Positions 52,880 to 62,218 of a stretch of 64,000 bases of DNA are shown here, in pieces; positions within the stretch are counted from its first letter, which is position 1, and each line of letters begins with the position of its first letter. Source of the stretch: Paenibacillus sambharensis. Lineage in GTDB: Bacteria; Bacillota; Bacilli; Paenibacillales; Paenibacillaceae. The notes under the pieces were generated by a model. That model ran no database searches. It was given only the letters and a program-made list of their open reading frames with translations, and was not told the DNA's origin. Made by a program: the position numbers and the translations under genes. The DNA lies in assembly GCF_003233845.1 (NCBI RefSeq), contig NZ_QKRB01000055.1:234873-298872 (forward strand), written 5' to 3'.

Positions 52880-53420
52880 GCATGTTCCTCCATCGTATTC
52901 ATGTAATAGTTTTCAAAACAATTAATAAATTAACCTAAATAGAACTTATAGAACTTATCATACCATAGAATAATTGGCAGGAGAATTGAAAAATATTCGT
53001 CCTTTTTGCACATTTATATTCCGGCTCTTCCACTGTCTATTATAACCTGATTCGCGCCCGTTACCAATTAAAGCGAATTCAATGTTCCCTTTCCGGTTGT
53101 TAGCACTAGTCGTTTGGTACCAGTTAGCCAGCAAGCAACGACAAATGACTACGCAGAAAGTACGATTTTTGTAAGCTGCAGCTCCTGTTCTATTGAGGCG
53201 TTCCGGTGTGCGTGTTAGACTATGATACGATGATACAAAATGGAGCAAGGGAGCTGAGAAAGAAGCACATCCGGAATGCTGCCGGCATTCCTGCCCATAG
53301 CGCGTAACCGCAGATACCGCAGCATCTGCATACATATTAATGAAAGCAGCAGGGTCTAACTGCCTGAAAGCACAATCAATCTGACGACAATATTCTATGT
53401 AGAGAGGAAGCTATCTGAAC
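52880..53420. other. 541-nt divergent interval without a supported gene
   Basis: The interval lies between the FGGY kinase and the first PAP2-like gene, and the first 200 nt are A+T-rich. Seen here: the direct repeat AGTTCTAT on the minus strand near 52935-52955, a GGAATGC/GCATTCC hairpin at 53273-53291, and GAGAGGAAGC as ribosome site for 53421. An open frame at 52958-53335 (minus) has no ribosome site and no protein-like composition and is not accepted. Confidence 0.5.
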
Positions 53421-56400
53421 ATGAAATTCAAACGAAACTTATCCATTGCCTTATCATTATCCATGCTTCTGGGTGCTTTCCCGGGGGATCCGGCAAAAGC
53501 GGCAGAAACGGCAGCTTCTTCATCACCGGTTGTCGCTCTGCCGGCTAAGCCGGCCTGGGGACATTTTGTCGATACCTACAAGAACAACATAACCGCCAAC
53601 ACCACAATCGAGTCCAACCCGGCCCTCGGCGTGCTGTCACCGTTCCTGAAGTTGTGGAAGCCCGGGGAAACGTGGGACAAAGGTGTTAAGCTGAACAGCG
53701 GCGTCCTGGACACCAACATTCAAAAAGCCCTGGACATTGCCGCCAAACGGACTCCGGCCGAAGAAGAAATGGCCTACTATGATGACCGCCGCAAACAGAA
53801 TTACGGTATGGCAGAAGGTCTTGGCAAGCTGACCGATGTGTACCGGTCCAAAGCAGGCGTCACGACAACGATTCTTGACATCCCCGCCGATGCCGGGAAG
53901 GTTCTGTATAATGATGAAGGTGTGAACCCCGGTGACCCGAATTCCGAGCTGGGCAAAATGGTGACGCTGGTTTCAACACTGCAAGGCAAGTATTCATCTA
54001 CAAGCCCAGCCAAAGCCTTCTACAGCTACCCAAAGCCGTTTCGCTGGACGAATACGGATATCGTTGTGCCTACACTGTTGTCTTCACTCAGCGAGAAGCC
54101 CGATAAAGACGGCGGCTTCCCTGGCGGCCGTCCGAACATCGCGTATCTCAGTGCCTTCGCGATGGCCTATGCCGTGCCTGAGCGTTACCAGGAACTGCTG
54201 ACCAAGGCTTCTGAGATTGGCGAGAGCCGGATTATAGCCGGCGTGCATTCTCCGCTTGATATTATGGGCGGCAGAATGCTCGGCACAGCGTTGTCAGCGG
54301 CTACGCTTGCTGACCCGGCCAATGCATCGCTGAAGCAGGCGGCTTATGAGCAGGCCCGTACGAAGCTTCTGACAGAGACTGGAACAGCAGAAGACCGCTT
54401 CAGCGATTACAAGAAGAACAAAGCCCAATATATCGAACGCTTGACTTACGGTTTCGAACAGATTAATGCAACGGACAAGCCCATGGTTGTGCCAAAAGGC
54501 GCCGAAGTACTGCTGGAAACACGTCTGCCTTATCTAGACGCCCAGCAGCGCCGTGCCGTTCTGGCTACCACAGGCCTCCCTTCCGGCTACCCGGCCCTGG
54601 ATGACCCGGAAGGCTGGGGACGCCTGAATCTCTTCGCAGCTGCAGACGGATACGGTGCATTCAACAGCGATGTTACGGTAACCATGAATGCCAGCAAAGG
54701 CAGCTTCCATGCGCTTGACCGCTGGCGCAATGATATCTCCGGTACCGGCAAGCTGATCAAGGAAGGCTCAGGCACACTCGCGCTGCAGGGCAGCAACACC
54801 TACTCCGGTGGCACCCTGATTAAGGCAGGCAAGCTTAAGGGCGAATCGGCGAAGGCCTTCGGGACCGGCAATGTGACCCTCCAGGGCGGTACCCTGATCG
54901 AGCAGACTGCCGGGAAGCTCTCGATCGGCGGCAGCTTCCTGCAGTCAGAAGGCACTACGCTTGAGCTGAACGTTGCCAGTGCCGATGATGTCCTGGAAGT
55001 CAGGGGCGCGGTCAAGGCAAACGGCAAGCTGCGTGTGAATTTTACAGATAACTATGTACCTGCTGCAGGCAGCACCATTACAATCATGACTCACGGCAAA
55101 GACCGCAGGACGGGTCAATTCACTGCCGTTACGACGACAGGCCTGCCGAATACGTACAAAGTGAAAGTCAGCTACCAGTCTGACCGCATCCAGCTGATGA
55201 TTAGCGGAACAAACAGCAGCAGTCCAGCTCCATCCACTCCTGCTGAGAATGACAAGCCAAGCGCAGACGTTCTGCAGAAGGCCAGCATCTCGTTAGCCGC
55301 GACGGCAGGCGCGAACGGTGCAGCAGCTGCCGAGCTGCAAGCTTCCCAGCTGAGTGATCTGCTGAGCAAGGTTGACTCCCTGACCGGAGCAAACAGAACG
55401 GCGGAAATAAAAATCGAGGCCGCTTCCGCGGCCAGCTCTGTCGAACTGACGCTTACCAAGGATGCGGTCAGCAAGCTGGCAGGCAGCAATGCGGCACATA
55501 CAGTGATCGCAGCCCAACTGGGCAGTATAACGCTGAGCAAGACTGTATTGAACAACCTGGAGAATACTGCAGGTGATACAGTCCGTCTAAAGATCGCTTC
55601 TGCAAGCACGGCTGCTTATCCATCGGAAGCCAAGAGCCTGGTTGGCACAAGACCTGCACTGGAATTTACAGTCCATTCAGGAGCCGATGCCATTGCCAGC
55701 TTCGGCGGCAGCGGCATCAAGCTCGGTATCCCGTACCAGCCTGTACAGGGCGAAGACAGCAGCGCACTGGTCATCAGCTATGTTGATTCGAACGGCAAGC
55801 TTCACATCATTCCGCAATCGGATTTCAGCCTGCGGGATGGACAGCTGTATGTAGTGACCAGCCACTTAAGCACTTATGCTGTCAGCTATAACAAAGCCAG
55901 CTTCAGCGACACATCCGCTCACTGGGCTGCAAGCAATATCATTTACCTGGCTGCTCGCGGTATCGTATCCGGCTCCGGTGACGGCAAGTTCTCCCCGAAC
56001 GCAAATATCACGCGGGCTGAATTTGCCAAGATGCTGGCGGGTCTCGTTAGCGCCGATATATCGAAGTATTCCTCCTCAGCATTTACGGATGTCAAAGCCG
56101 GCGACTGGTTCATGCCTTATGTCGCGTGGGCCGCGGAGAACGAAATCGTCAAAGGCGGCGCGAACAACCAGTTCCGCCCGTATGACCGGATCAGCCGCGA
56201 GGAAATGTGCGTCATGCTGGCACGCTTGGCCGCGCTTACCGGCTACACCCTGCCTGCTGGCGAAGGCTCCGCAGCATTTGCTGATCAGCAGCGCATCAGC
56301 GCATGGGCAGAGGATGCAGTCCGTGACCTCAACGCAGCTGGAATTATCTCGGGCAAAGGCAATCAGCAGTTCGATCCTCAGGGCGGTGCTACGAGAGCCG

Positions 56401-56447
56401 AAGCCGCGAAGATGCTGACCGTGCTTCTCCAAGGCATGCTTAAGTAG
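53421..56447 (+). CDS. Secreted PAP2-like protein with altered catalytic residues and three SLH domains
   Basis: 1008 residues. The signal peptide ends at AKA (about residue 27). Residues 40-400 are a PAP2-type phosphatase domain. Of the three motifs, C3 is intact (Ser269-Arg270, His276, Asp280). C1 has Lys205 for Arg (K198-x6-KP), and C2 reads GGFPGGRPN, so Ser235 became Gly and the catalytic His237 became Arg. The paralog at 62219 has PSGH and RP. Residues about 438-600 contain an autotransporter-type beta-strand repeat (EGSGTLALQGSNTYSGG). Residues 828-1005 are three SLH domains that anchor it to the cell wall. It is probably a catalytically dead binding or structural protein. Confidence 0.88.
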   Translation: MKFKRNLSIALSLSMLLGAFPGDPAKAAETAASSSPVVALPAKPAWGHFVDTYKNNITANTTIESNPALGVLSPFLKLWKPGETWDKGVKLNSGVLDTNIQKALDIAAKRTPAEEEMAYYDDRRKQNYGMAEGLGKLTDVYRSKAGVTTTILDIPADAGKVLYNDEGVNPGDPNSELGKMVTLVSTLQGKYSSTSPAKAFYSYPKPFRWTNTDIVVPTLLSSLSEKPDKDGGFPGGRPNIAYLSAFAMAYAVPERYQELLTKASEIGESRIIAGVHSPLDIMGGRMLGTALSAATLADPANASLKQAAYEQARTKLLTETGTAEDRFSDYKKNKAQYIERLTYGFEQINATDKPMVVPKGAEVLLETRLPYLDAQQRRAVLATTGLPSGYPALDDPEGWGRLNLFAAADGYGAFNSDVTVTMNASKGSFHALDRWRNDISGTGKLIKEGSGTLALQGSNTYSGGTLIKAGKLKGESAKAFGTGNVTLQGGTLIEQTAGKLSIGGSFLQSEGTTLELNVASADDVLEVRGAVKANGKLRVNFTDNYVPAAGSTITIMTHGKDRRTGQFTAVTTTGLPNTYKVKVSYQSDRIQLMISGTNSSSPAPSTPAENDKPSADVLQKASISLAATAGANGAAAAELQASQLSDLLSKVDSLTGANRTAEIKIEAASAASSVELTLTKDAVSKLAGSNAAHTVIAAQLGSITLSKTVLNNLENTAGDTVRLKIASASTAAYPSEAKSLVGTRPALEFTVHSGADAIASFGGSGIKLGIPYQPVQGEDSSALVISYVDSNGKLHIIPQSDFSLRDGQLYVVTSHLSTYAVSYNKASFSDTSAHWAASNIIYLAARGIVSGSGDGKFSPNANITRAEFAKMLAGLVSADISKYSSSAFTDVKAGDWFMPYVAWAAENEIVKGGANNQFRPYDRISREEMCVMLARLAALTGYTLPAGEGSAAFADQQRISAWAEDAVRDLNAAGIISGKGNQQFDPQGGATRAEAAKMLTVLLQGMLK

Positions 56448-56475
56448 CATACAAACCTGCGTAATCCGCAAGCAA

Positions 56476-56527
56476 AAAACCTTCATTAATCACCCTGGAT
56501 ACTAATCAGGGAATTAATGAAGGTTTT
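56476..56527. terminator. Bidirectional intrinsic terminator
   Basis: AAAACCTTCATTAAT pairs perfectly with ATTAATGAAGGTTTT, with a second inner stem CCCTG/CAGGG. The tail is TTTTCTTTCTT on the plus strand and a T6 run lies on the minus strand. It ends both the SLH-protein gene and the convergent binding-protein gene. Confidence 0.9.
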
Positions 56528-56540
56528 CTTTCTTAGCCGG

Positions 56541-58160
56541 TTATGCTTCAGGTATACTCCGGTACCACTCGTTGGCTTCCTCCAGCACCTCTTCGCCTCC
56601 AGCTCTCATAAACTCCTTAACGAAGACATCGAAGTAGCCAATCGGCTTATCCCCCGTAATGATGGAGATGTAGGCTTTGTTTCGGAGCTTGATCAGCCTG
56701 GGGCTGTTCTGGATCAAGGAAGGTACGGATACCTTCAATGCATTGTATATACCATGCTCATCAAGCCCAAGTGTTGAGGCCCACTGCTCTCTCCGGGCAT
56801 CAGGCATGCCGGGAACAAGCATGCCGATATTGGCGCCGATCCGATTCGTGTAGTTGACCTGCTTATCGTAAGGCGGTAGTGTGACAACGTCATCCTCGGA
56901 CTGTCCCGCCCACTCCCAGTGCTTCCCCTTAACACCGTATCTCATCGTCATTCTCTCTTCCAGATCAGGGTTCGCGCTGACATAATCAAGAATTTCCAGT
57001 ATTTTGGCCATCTTCCCGGGCTCATCTGCTGCATTCGCGCCAATCGCGGTAAAGCTCATCAGCCTGTCATAAGCCTTCGAGCCGCTCTTCCCCTCCGGTC
57101 CGGTTACCGGCTTGCCAAAGACAATCCTTGCCTGGTCATTCTTCTTGAACAGCTCCATAGCATTGAAGGACGCTTCCACCGGAACCTCTGCGCCCTTCTC
57201 ATTGTAGACCTTATAATCGCCGGCCTGCACCCAATGATAATAATTGCCCATAGAGGTCATGCCGATCCGGCCATTAATAAAGGCATGAGACAGATGCTTG
57301 TAGCCTCCCTTGTTCTCACCTGTCACAAATTCAGGATCTATTACGCCATCTCTGTACCACTTCTGCAAATAGCGAAGCGCCTTCTTCATCTCCGGCTCCA
57401 GCGCCCCGATGACAAGTCCGCTGCCCTTCTCCGCAAAATACAGCTGCTCGGTGAAAACCATCTGCCCGAACGCTCCAAATACGACATTCATCCCCTCGAT
57501 CGACAGGCCATAGGTATCATGCTTACCGTTCCCGTCCGGATCGCCGTTGGTAAAGGCGTACATCACCTTCTCTAACTCTTCCAGCGTTGCGGGAGGCTGC
57601 AGACCAAGACGGTCCAGCCAGTCCTCCCTGTAAACGACAGGAACCCGGTACCTGTTCGTCTGATTCACAACCGGAATCCCGTATTGACGGCCCTCAATTC
57701 TCCCATAATCCATATACCCCGGCGCATGGATCATAATGGAGCGGGTCAGATTAGGCGCATATGCCTCCAGCATACCGTCCGGTATTTCGGCCAGCACATT
57801 CTGGTTCCGGTATTTCAAGAGATCATACGACTGCCTGATCCGGAATAGATCCGGAATTTCTCCCTGAGCCAGCTTGAGGTCAAGAAGCGCTTCGTAATTA
57901 TTATTTTCAAGATTCCAGATTTCCAGATCAACATTAAACTTCTCTTCAATATAGTGAAGCATCTCGGCATTCCCCGGTACTGCCTCATTGAGGTGCATCG
58001 TCCAAGTAATGGTATACCGCTTATCCTGCGTGGGCGCCTCGGCATCCTGAGACACTCCGCCAGATGAGCTAATCTCCCCGGCGGTTCCGCACGCACTAAG
58101 TGTGATCAGCAACACAAGAAGAAGAGAAAGCCGGCGACTGCCATAATTGTTCATAACCAT
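56541..58160 (-). CDS. Orphan carbohydrate-binding lipoprotein (LplA type)
   Basis: 539 residues. Lipobox LITLSACGT, then the extracellular binding fold with NGDPDGNGKHDTYGLS, the same calcium-like loop as other LplA-type proteins in this window. The ATG at 58160 follows GAGGAAAGG; another at 58154 is possible. It lies 23 nt after the AraC regulator gene and no permease is adjacent. It may use the permeases of another importer or act as a ligand-presenting partner of that regulator; both are inference. Confidence 0.87.
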   Translation of the reverse strand: MVMNNYGSRRLSLLLVLLITLSACGTAGEISSSGGVSQDAEAPTQDKRYTITWTMHLNEAVPGNAEMLHYIEEKFNVDLEIWNLENNNYEALLDLKLAQGEIPDLFRIRQSYDLLKYRNQNVLAEIPDGMLEAYAPNLTRSIMIHAPGYMDYGRIEGRQYGIPVVNQTNRYRVPVVYREDWLDRLGLQPPATLEELEKVMYAFTNGDPDGNGKHDTYGLSIEGMNVVFGAFGQMVFTEQLYFAEKGSGLVIGALEPEMKKALRYLQKWYRDGVIDPEFVTGENKGGYKHLSHAFINGRIGMTSMGNYYHWVQAGDYKVYNEKGAEVPVEASFNAMELFKKNDQARIVFGKPVTGPEGKSGSKAYDRLMSFTAIGANAADEPGKMAKILEILDYVSANPDLEERMTMRYGVKGKHWEWAGQSEDDVVTLPPYDKQVNYTNRIGANIGMLVPGMPDARREQWASTLGLDEHGIYNALKVSVPSLIQNSPRLIKLRNKAYISIITGDKPIGYFDVFVKEFMRAGGEEVLEEANEWYRSIPEA

Positions 58161-58183
58161 AACCTTTCCTCGAGCATATTCAT

Positions 58184-60511
58184 TCAGCCCTGCTTCAGCA
58201 TGGTGCGGACATAGTTTTTCGGCGTACATCCGTTGAGCTCCTTAAACTTCTTGATGAAGTAAGCGGTTGTCGCATACCCGACACTGCCCGCGATCTGCTC
58301 GATTGTCAGGCTGTTATTGTTCATAAGCTCCACCGCTTTCTCCATCCGCTTCTGCGTCACAAATTCCGTATAGCTGATCCCTGTCTCTTCCTTGAAGATC
58401 TTGCTCAGGTATTTTGGGCTTATATATACCTTAGCCGCGACCGCTTCCAGAGACAGATCTTCCGCCAGATGCGAGCAGACATATGCTTTCACATCTTCTA
58501 TGCTGTCCGCAGCCCGCTCGTCACTGCGCTTGTCCATGTGGCTGAAGCATTCGGTAACAGACTGAAGGAGCCATTCGCGGAAGCCATTAATATCATAGAC
58601 CGAGCTGTACTGCTTATATAAGTCGATCTTGAACTGGCCGGACTGCTTAAACTTCACCTTCTTCAGAAAATCGGAGTAAATCGATACCATGTTCATGAAG
58701 ACAAACTGGCAGTGGTCCGCCGAATACAAGCCTTGTCTCATTTCTCCCAATATATTGTCGGTTGCCCCCGCAACGCCATCCAGACTTCTGGCCTGCAGCT
58801 TCTCCTTAAACTTCGCCAGTAAGGACGGTGGCAGCTCCTGGCTGCTGTGTTCCCTGTTCAGCAGGCTGAATTCCTGAAGAATCGAAGCTTCAGGCAAGAT
58901 AAAGCCATATTTGATCAGGGTTTGTGCAGCCGCGAAGCTTCTATGTACCTCTATGTATTCCTGCACCCACATGCCGATCCCGACTTTGAAATCCAGGGCA
59001 AAATGAGTCTTCACCTCCGATAAAGCCAGATTGGCTATAGCCGCCAGGAGGGAATCATCGGGACGGTTCGCACATACGATGACGACAATTTTGCGGTCCG
59101 GCAGCTCCTCTGCGATCAAGTGCGTATCCTCAAAGCCCGATGCCTCAAGCAGATTGATCAGCTTGTAAACAGCATACTGATTCGTCTTGGAATCAAGCTC
59201 CTTAAAGGCCTTGCTGACCGGATCGATCACCAGGCAGCAGTGATGAGTGTAGTCCAATGGCAAGTCCAGCGACAGCATCTGCTCTTCCAATTCTTCTGCG
59301 CTGTAGCCATTGCGGAGCATATTAAGCACCACATTATGCTTGATGACCGGTTTATTGGCCTGAAGTGTCTCCTCCAGGCTGCTTACCTTGTTCGTCAGCT
59401 GGTGGATAGCCGTGTCGATCAGCTTGTATTCATTGTTGTGCCTGGCTTCGGAAGGGAAGTCGAACAATCCTTTAATCTTGTTCATCAACCGTTTAACCGG
59501 GTGATAGCTGACTACGGTGAAGACGCCGGAAAGCCCGATGCCAATGAGGATTGCGATCAGGCAGATGAGCAAGATCACCTTCTGCAGGTCAAGCGATTTT
59601 TGATAGAAGTTATTTTCCCGGACGACATTATAAATTTTCCATCCATTAGATTGAAGCTTATGATCGGAAACGACATAGGAAGTGCTGTCGATGCTCACGT
59701 TAAAGCTCTGGGCCGCCGCCTCTGAAGCAAGGATTGCGTTCGTATAAGCCGGCTGCGAGGATTTGGTCCCCAGCATGGATTTGTCCGCAGCCGAAATAAT
59801 GACCCCGCTTGCATCAATCAGGTAGGTGCTTCCATAGTCAGCAGGGATCATTCGCTCAATTATGGTGCTGAGGGCCGACTCCTTCAGATCGATCCCAATC
59901 ATCAGGTCACATGCTTCGCCTGTTGAATTAAAGGGATAGCTGTGGACATAGGTAATCAGCGGCAGCTTCCTGTTATTGCTGGATTCGCTTGTATAGATAT
60001 CCTTCGGCACCATACGCGGTCCCGTCCACAAGTAGCTCGTATCGGCTAGGCGCATGCTGTCAATCCAGTCGAATGTTCGCCGTGCTTCACTGCCTGCATG
60101 GACCTCAACCTGCAGACCGTATAGAGAGGAAATCAGTGCTTGTGATTGCGGATCGTACAAATGAATGGCATGGATAAGATCGGAATTGTTGATGACTTCC
60201 TGCTTAAGCGTCTCCTGCAAATCTATGATGCTACTGGATTCTCCCCCGAGCGAACCTTTCTTAAAAGGGTCTGCGCTTGTCATCTTATGAAGCGTAATAT
60301 CCAAATAGATCTTATTAACCCGGTCAAAGACAGCAGATTCAATCGTTTGGGCTGCATTCCTGAGCATCATCTGGTTCTTGCTTCGGATTTCTTCGTTGTA
60401 GTTCCTGGGCACATAGATATAGAAGATCGAACAGAGCAAGAGGACGATGACGAGAACAATTGTTATATACGAAATCGCGAGGCTCGTAAAAACAGAATTT
60501 ATTTTCTTCAT
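58184..60511 (-). CDS. Membrane-bound AraC family regulator
   Basis: 775 residues. Helix 1 (ISYITIVLVIVLLLCSIFYIY) is followed by an extracellular sensor to about residue 300, helix 2 (KVILLICLIAILIGIGLSGV), a linker region, and two C-terminal helix-turn-helix motifs (LSLEAVAAKVYISPKYLSKI; TIEQIAGSVGYATTAYFIKK). AAGGAGGGGG precedes the ATG. It is the third member of this regulator type in the window. It is cotranscribed with the binding-protein gene behind it and flanked on both sides by phosphatase-type secreted genes. Confidence 0.9.
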   Translation of the reverse strand: MKKINSVFTSLAISYITIVLVIVLLLCSIFYIYVPRNYNEEIRSKNQMMLRNAAQTIESAVFDRVNKIYLDITLHKMTSADPFKKGSLGGESSSIIDLQETLKQEVINNSDLIHAIHLYDPQSQALISSLYGLQVEVHAGSEARRTFDWIDSMRLADTSYLWTGPRMVPKDIYTSESSNNRKLPLITYVHSYPFNSTGEACDLMIGIDLKESALSTIIERMIPADYGSTYLIDASGVIISAADKSMLGTKSSQPAYTNAILASEAAAQSFNVSIDSTSYVVSDHKLQSNGWKIYNVVRENNFYQKSLDLQKVILLICLIAILIGIGLSGVFTVVSYHPVKRLMNKIKGLFDFPSEARHNNEYKLIDTAIHQLTNKVSSLEETLQANKPVIKHNVVLNMLRNGYSAEELEEQMLSLDLPLDYTHHCCLVIDPVSKAFKELDSKTNQYAVYKLINLLEASGFEDTHLIAEELPDRKIVVIVCANRPDDSLLAAIANLALSEVKTHFALDFKVGIGMWVQEYIEVHRSFAAAQTLIKYGFILPEASILQEFSLLNREHSSQELPPSLLAKFKEKLQARSLDGVAGATDNILGEMRQGLYSADHCQFVFMNMVSIYSDFLKKVKFKQSGQFKIDLYKQYSSVYDINGFREWLLQSVTECFSHMDKRSDERAADSIEDVKAYVCSHLAEDLSLEAVAAKVYISPKYLSKIFKEETGISYTEFVTQKRMEKAVELMNNNSLTIEQIAGSVGYATTAYFIKKFKELNGCTPKNYVRTMLKQG

Positions 60512-60570
60512 TGCGCTCCCCCTCCTTCCAATTTCCCATTATACAGCACGAAATGGACGAGTTTACGGCC

Positions 60571-60587
60571 TTAACCAAAACTTAACA
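60571..60587 (+). promoter_or_regulatory. Weak Pho-box-like direct repeat
   Basis: TTAACC, five bases, TTAACA: two hexamers in 11-nt register as in PhoP boxes of Bacilli. It lies in the 294-nt interval before the secreted phosphodiesterase, 219 nt from its start, and 60 nt behind the divergent AraC start. Only two of the usual four units are clear. The rest of the interval holds nothing recognised. Confidence 0.25.
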
Positions 60588-60805
60588 CCCGCCCTGGAAA
60601 AAAATGACTCATACTTATCTCCCCTCATTTTCCCGGTCCAGATACATGGACAATCGGTATCCGGGGGAAAGCTGGATTTTCTGTAGCAAGGGTATAGCGT
60701 ACGATTTTTATATCATGCGGAAATTGTTGTATTGAGGCGTCTTCCTGCCCGATGTTACGCTTCTAGTCGTAGTCAAATCCGGTATGAAGAAGGTGAGGAG
60801 AACAA

Positions 60806-62155
60806 ATGAAGAAACGTAGGAAACTGCTGATGACCATGCTGGCTGTTACGCTCCTGATTCCATTCGGGGTCGCAGGCAGCTTCGCAAAATCAGCAAGTGC
60901 AGCAGCAGGCAGCTTCGATGTATTGTCCTATAACATAGGAGGGCTGCCGGCATTCCTGTCAAGCAGCGCGGATCCGGAGAAATACACGCCACTGATTGGC
61001 GCCAAGCTTGCTCCCTACGAGATTGTCAATGTGCAGGAGGACTTCAATTATCACGCTGCGTTGTACGCCAATGACAACCATCCCTACCGCACACCTACCT
61101 CTGGCGGCGCAGGAATCGGCAGCGGTCTGAACACGCTGTCCAACTATCCGATCCATGACCTGAAGAGAGTAACGTGGAACAAAAGGTATGGCTTGATTAA
61201 CAATGGCGCAGATGAACTGACACCTAAGGGATTTACCTACGTGCAAGTCAAAGTCGCAGATGGGGTATATATTGACGTCTACAATCTTCATGCCGACGCG
61301 AATGTTGATGAGAAGTCGAACGAGGCCAGACGTGATAATCTAAGCCAGCTGGCAGCCTACATCGAAGCGAATTCCCAAGGCCATGCGGTCATCGTATTCG
61401 GGGATACCAACTGCAGATACACCAGATCGGAGGATAATCTGAAGAGCCTGTTCGTTGACCGGCTTGGGATGAAGGACGCCTGGATCGAGAAGATCAGAGG
61501 CGGCAGCTACCCGTCTATGGGAGCTCCTGCACTGGTCGGCACACCGGGAGATACGAGTCCGAACAACGAGATTGTAGACAAGATTTTCTACAGAAGCGGC
61601 GCTGGTGTATCCCTTCAGGCGAACTCTTACAAGGTAGAGAACACTTACTTTACCGACTCCACAGGCCATCAGCTCTCTGACCACTATGCGATCACCTCCA
61701 ACTTCTCTTATGCCAACACCACTGGCCTGTCTTACAGCGACCTTGCAGGCGGAGACGGGGGCACGGCCTTCAACTTTCTGGGGAATTCCGCACCGGCGAC
61801 AGCAAGACCAGTGTCTGTCACGCTAAGAGGCGCAAGCCGGCTTGATGCCGTGTCTATGACCTATGCGAACGGGACGGCACTGGCAAGCGGCGGAACCGGC
61901 GGTACCGAGGCAGCCCTTACCCTTGGAAGCGGCGAATACTTCACCAGTGCGCTCGTTTACCAGAATACGTACAACGGCAGCAGCAGAATCTTCTACCTGG
62001 AATTGACTACGAACCAGGGCCGCAAGGTCTCTGCCGGTACGAAGAGCGGTACCGCAACAACACTGACTGCACCAGCGGGCAGCTATATAACAGGCTTCTT
62101 CGGACGTGCAGGCACGAACATTGACAAGCTTGGACTTGTCTACAAGAAGCTGTAA
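60806..62155 (+). CDS. Secreted sphingomyelinase-like phosphodiesterase with jacalin lectin domain
   Basis: 449 residues. The signal peptide ends near residue 33 (SASAAA). Residues 36-305 are an endonuclease/exonuclease/phosphatase fold: Asn in VLSYNIGG, Glu in NVQED, His in YNLHADAN, Asp-Asn in VFGDTN and Asp-His in QLSDHYAI, all catalytic positions being present. Residues about 310-449 are a jacalin-type lectin (AGGDGGTAFN, then ITGFFGRAGTNIDKLGLVY). It should cleave a phosphodiester, perhaps of a phospholipid, with the lectin giving sugar targeting. AAGGTGAGGAG precedes the ATG. It lies 63 nt before the active PAP2 gene, with which it may be cotranscribed. Confidence 0.87.
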   Translation: MKKRRKLLMTMLAVTLLIPFGVAGSFAKSASAAAGSFDVLSYNIGGLPAFLSSSADPEKYTPLIGAKLAPYEIVNVQEDFNYHAALYANDNHPYRTPTSGGAGIGSGLNTLSNYPIHDLKRVTWNKRYGLINNGADELTPKGFTYVQVKVADGVYIDVYNLHADANVDEKSNEARRDNLSQLAAYIEANSQGHAVIVFGDTNCRYTRSEDNLKSLFVDRLGMKDAWIEKIRGGSYPSMGAPALVGTPGDTSPNNEIVDKIFYRSGAGVSLQANSYKVENTYFTDSTGHQLSDHYAITSNFSYANTTGLSYSDLAGGDGGTAFNFLGNSAPATARPVSVTLRGASRLDAVSMTYANGTALASGGTGGTEAALTLGSGEYFTSALVYQNTYNGSSRIFYLELTTNQGRKVSAGTKSGTATTLTAPAGSYITGFFGRAGTNIDKLGLVYKKL

Positions 62156-62218
62156 TTTGATTAATCTGCAGCATTCAATCCATTCTGATTTAACTAACAG
62201 AGAGGAAGCTATTCAACC

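Noticed and set aside
52958..53335. 125-codon minus-strand open frame in the divergent interval
   Set aside because: No ribosome binding site and biased, Cys/Arg/Asn-rich composition; no relation to neighbours.
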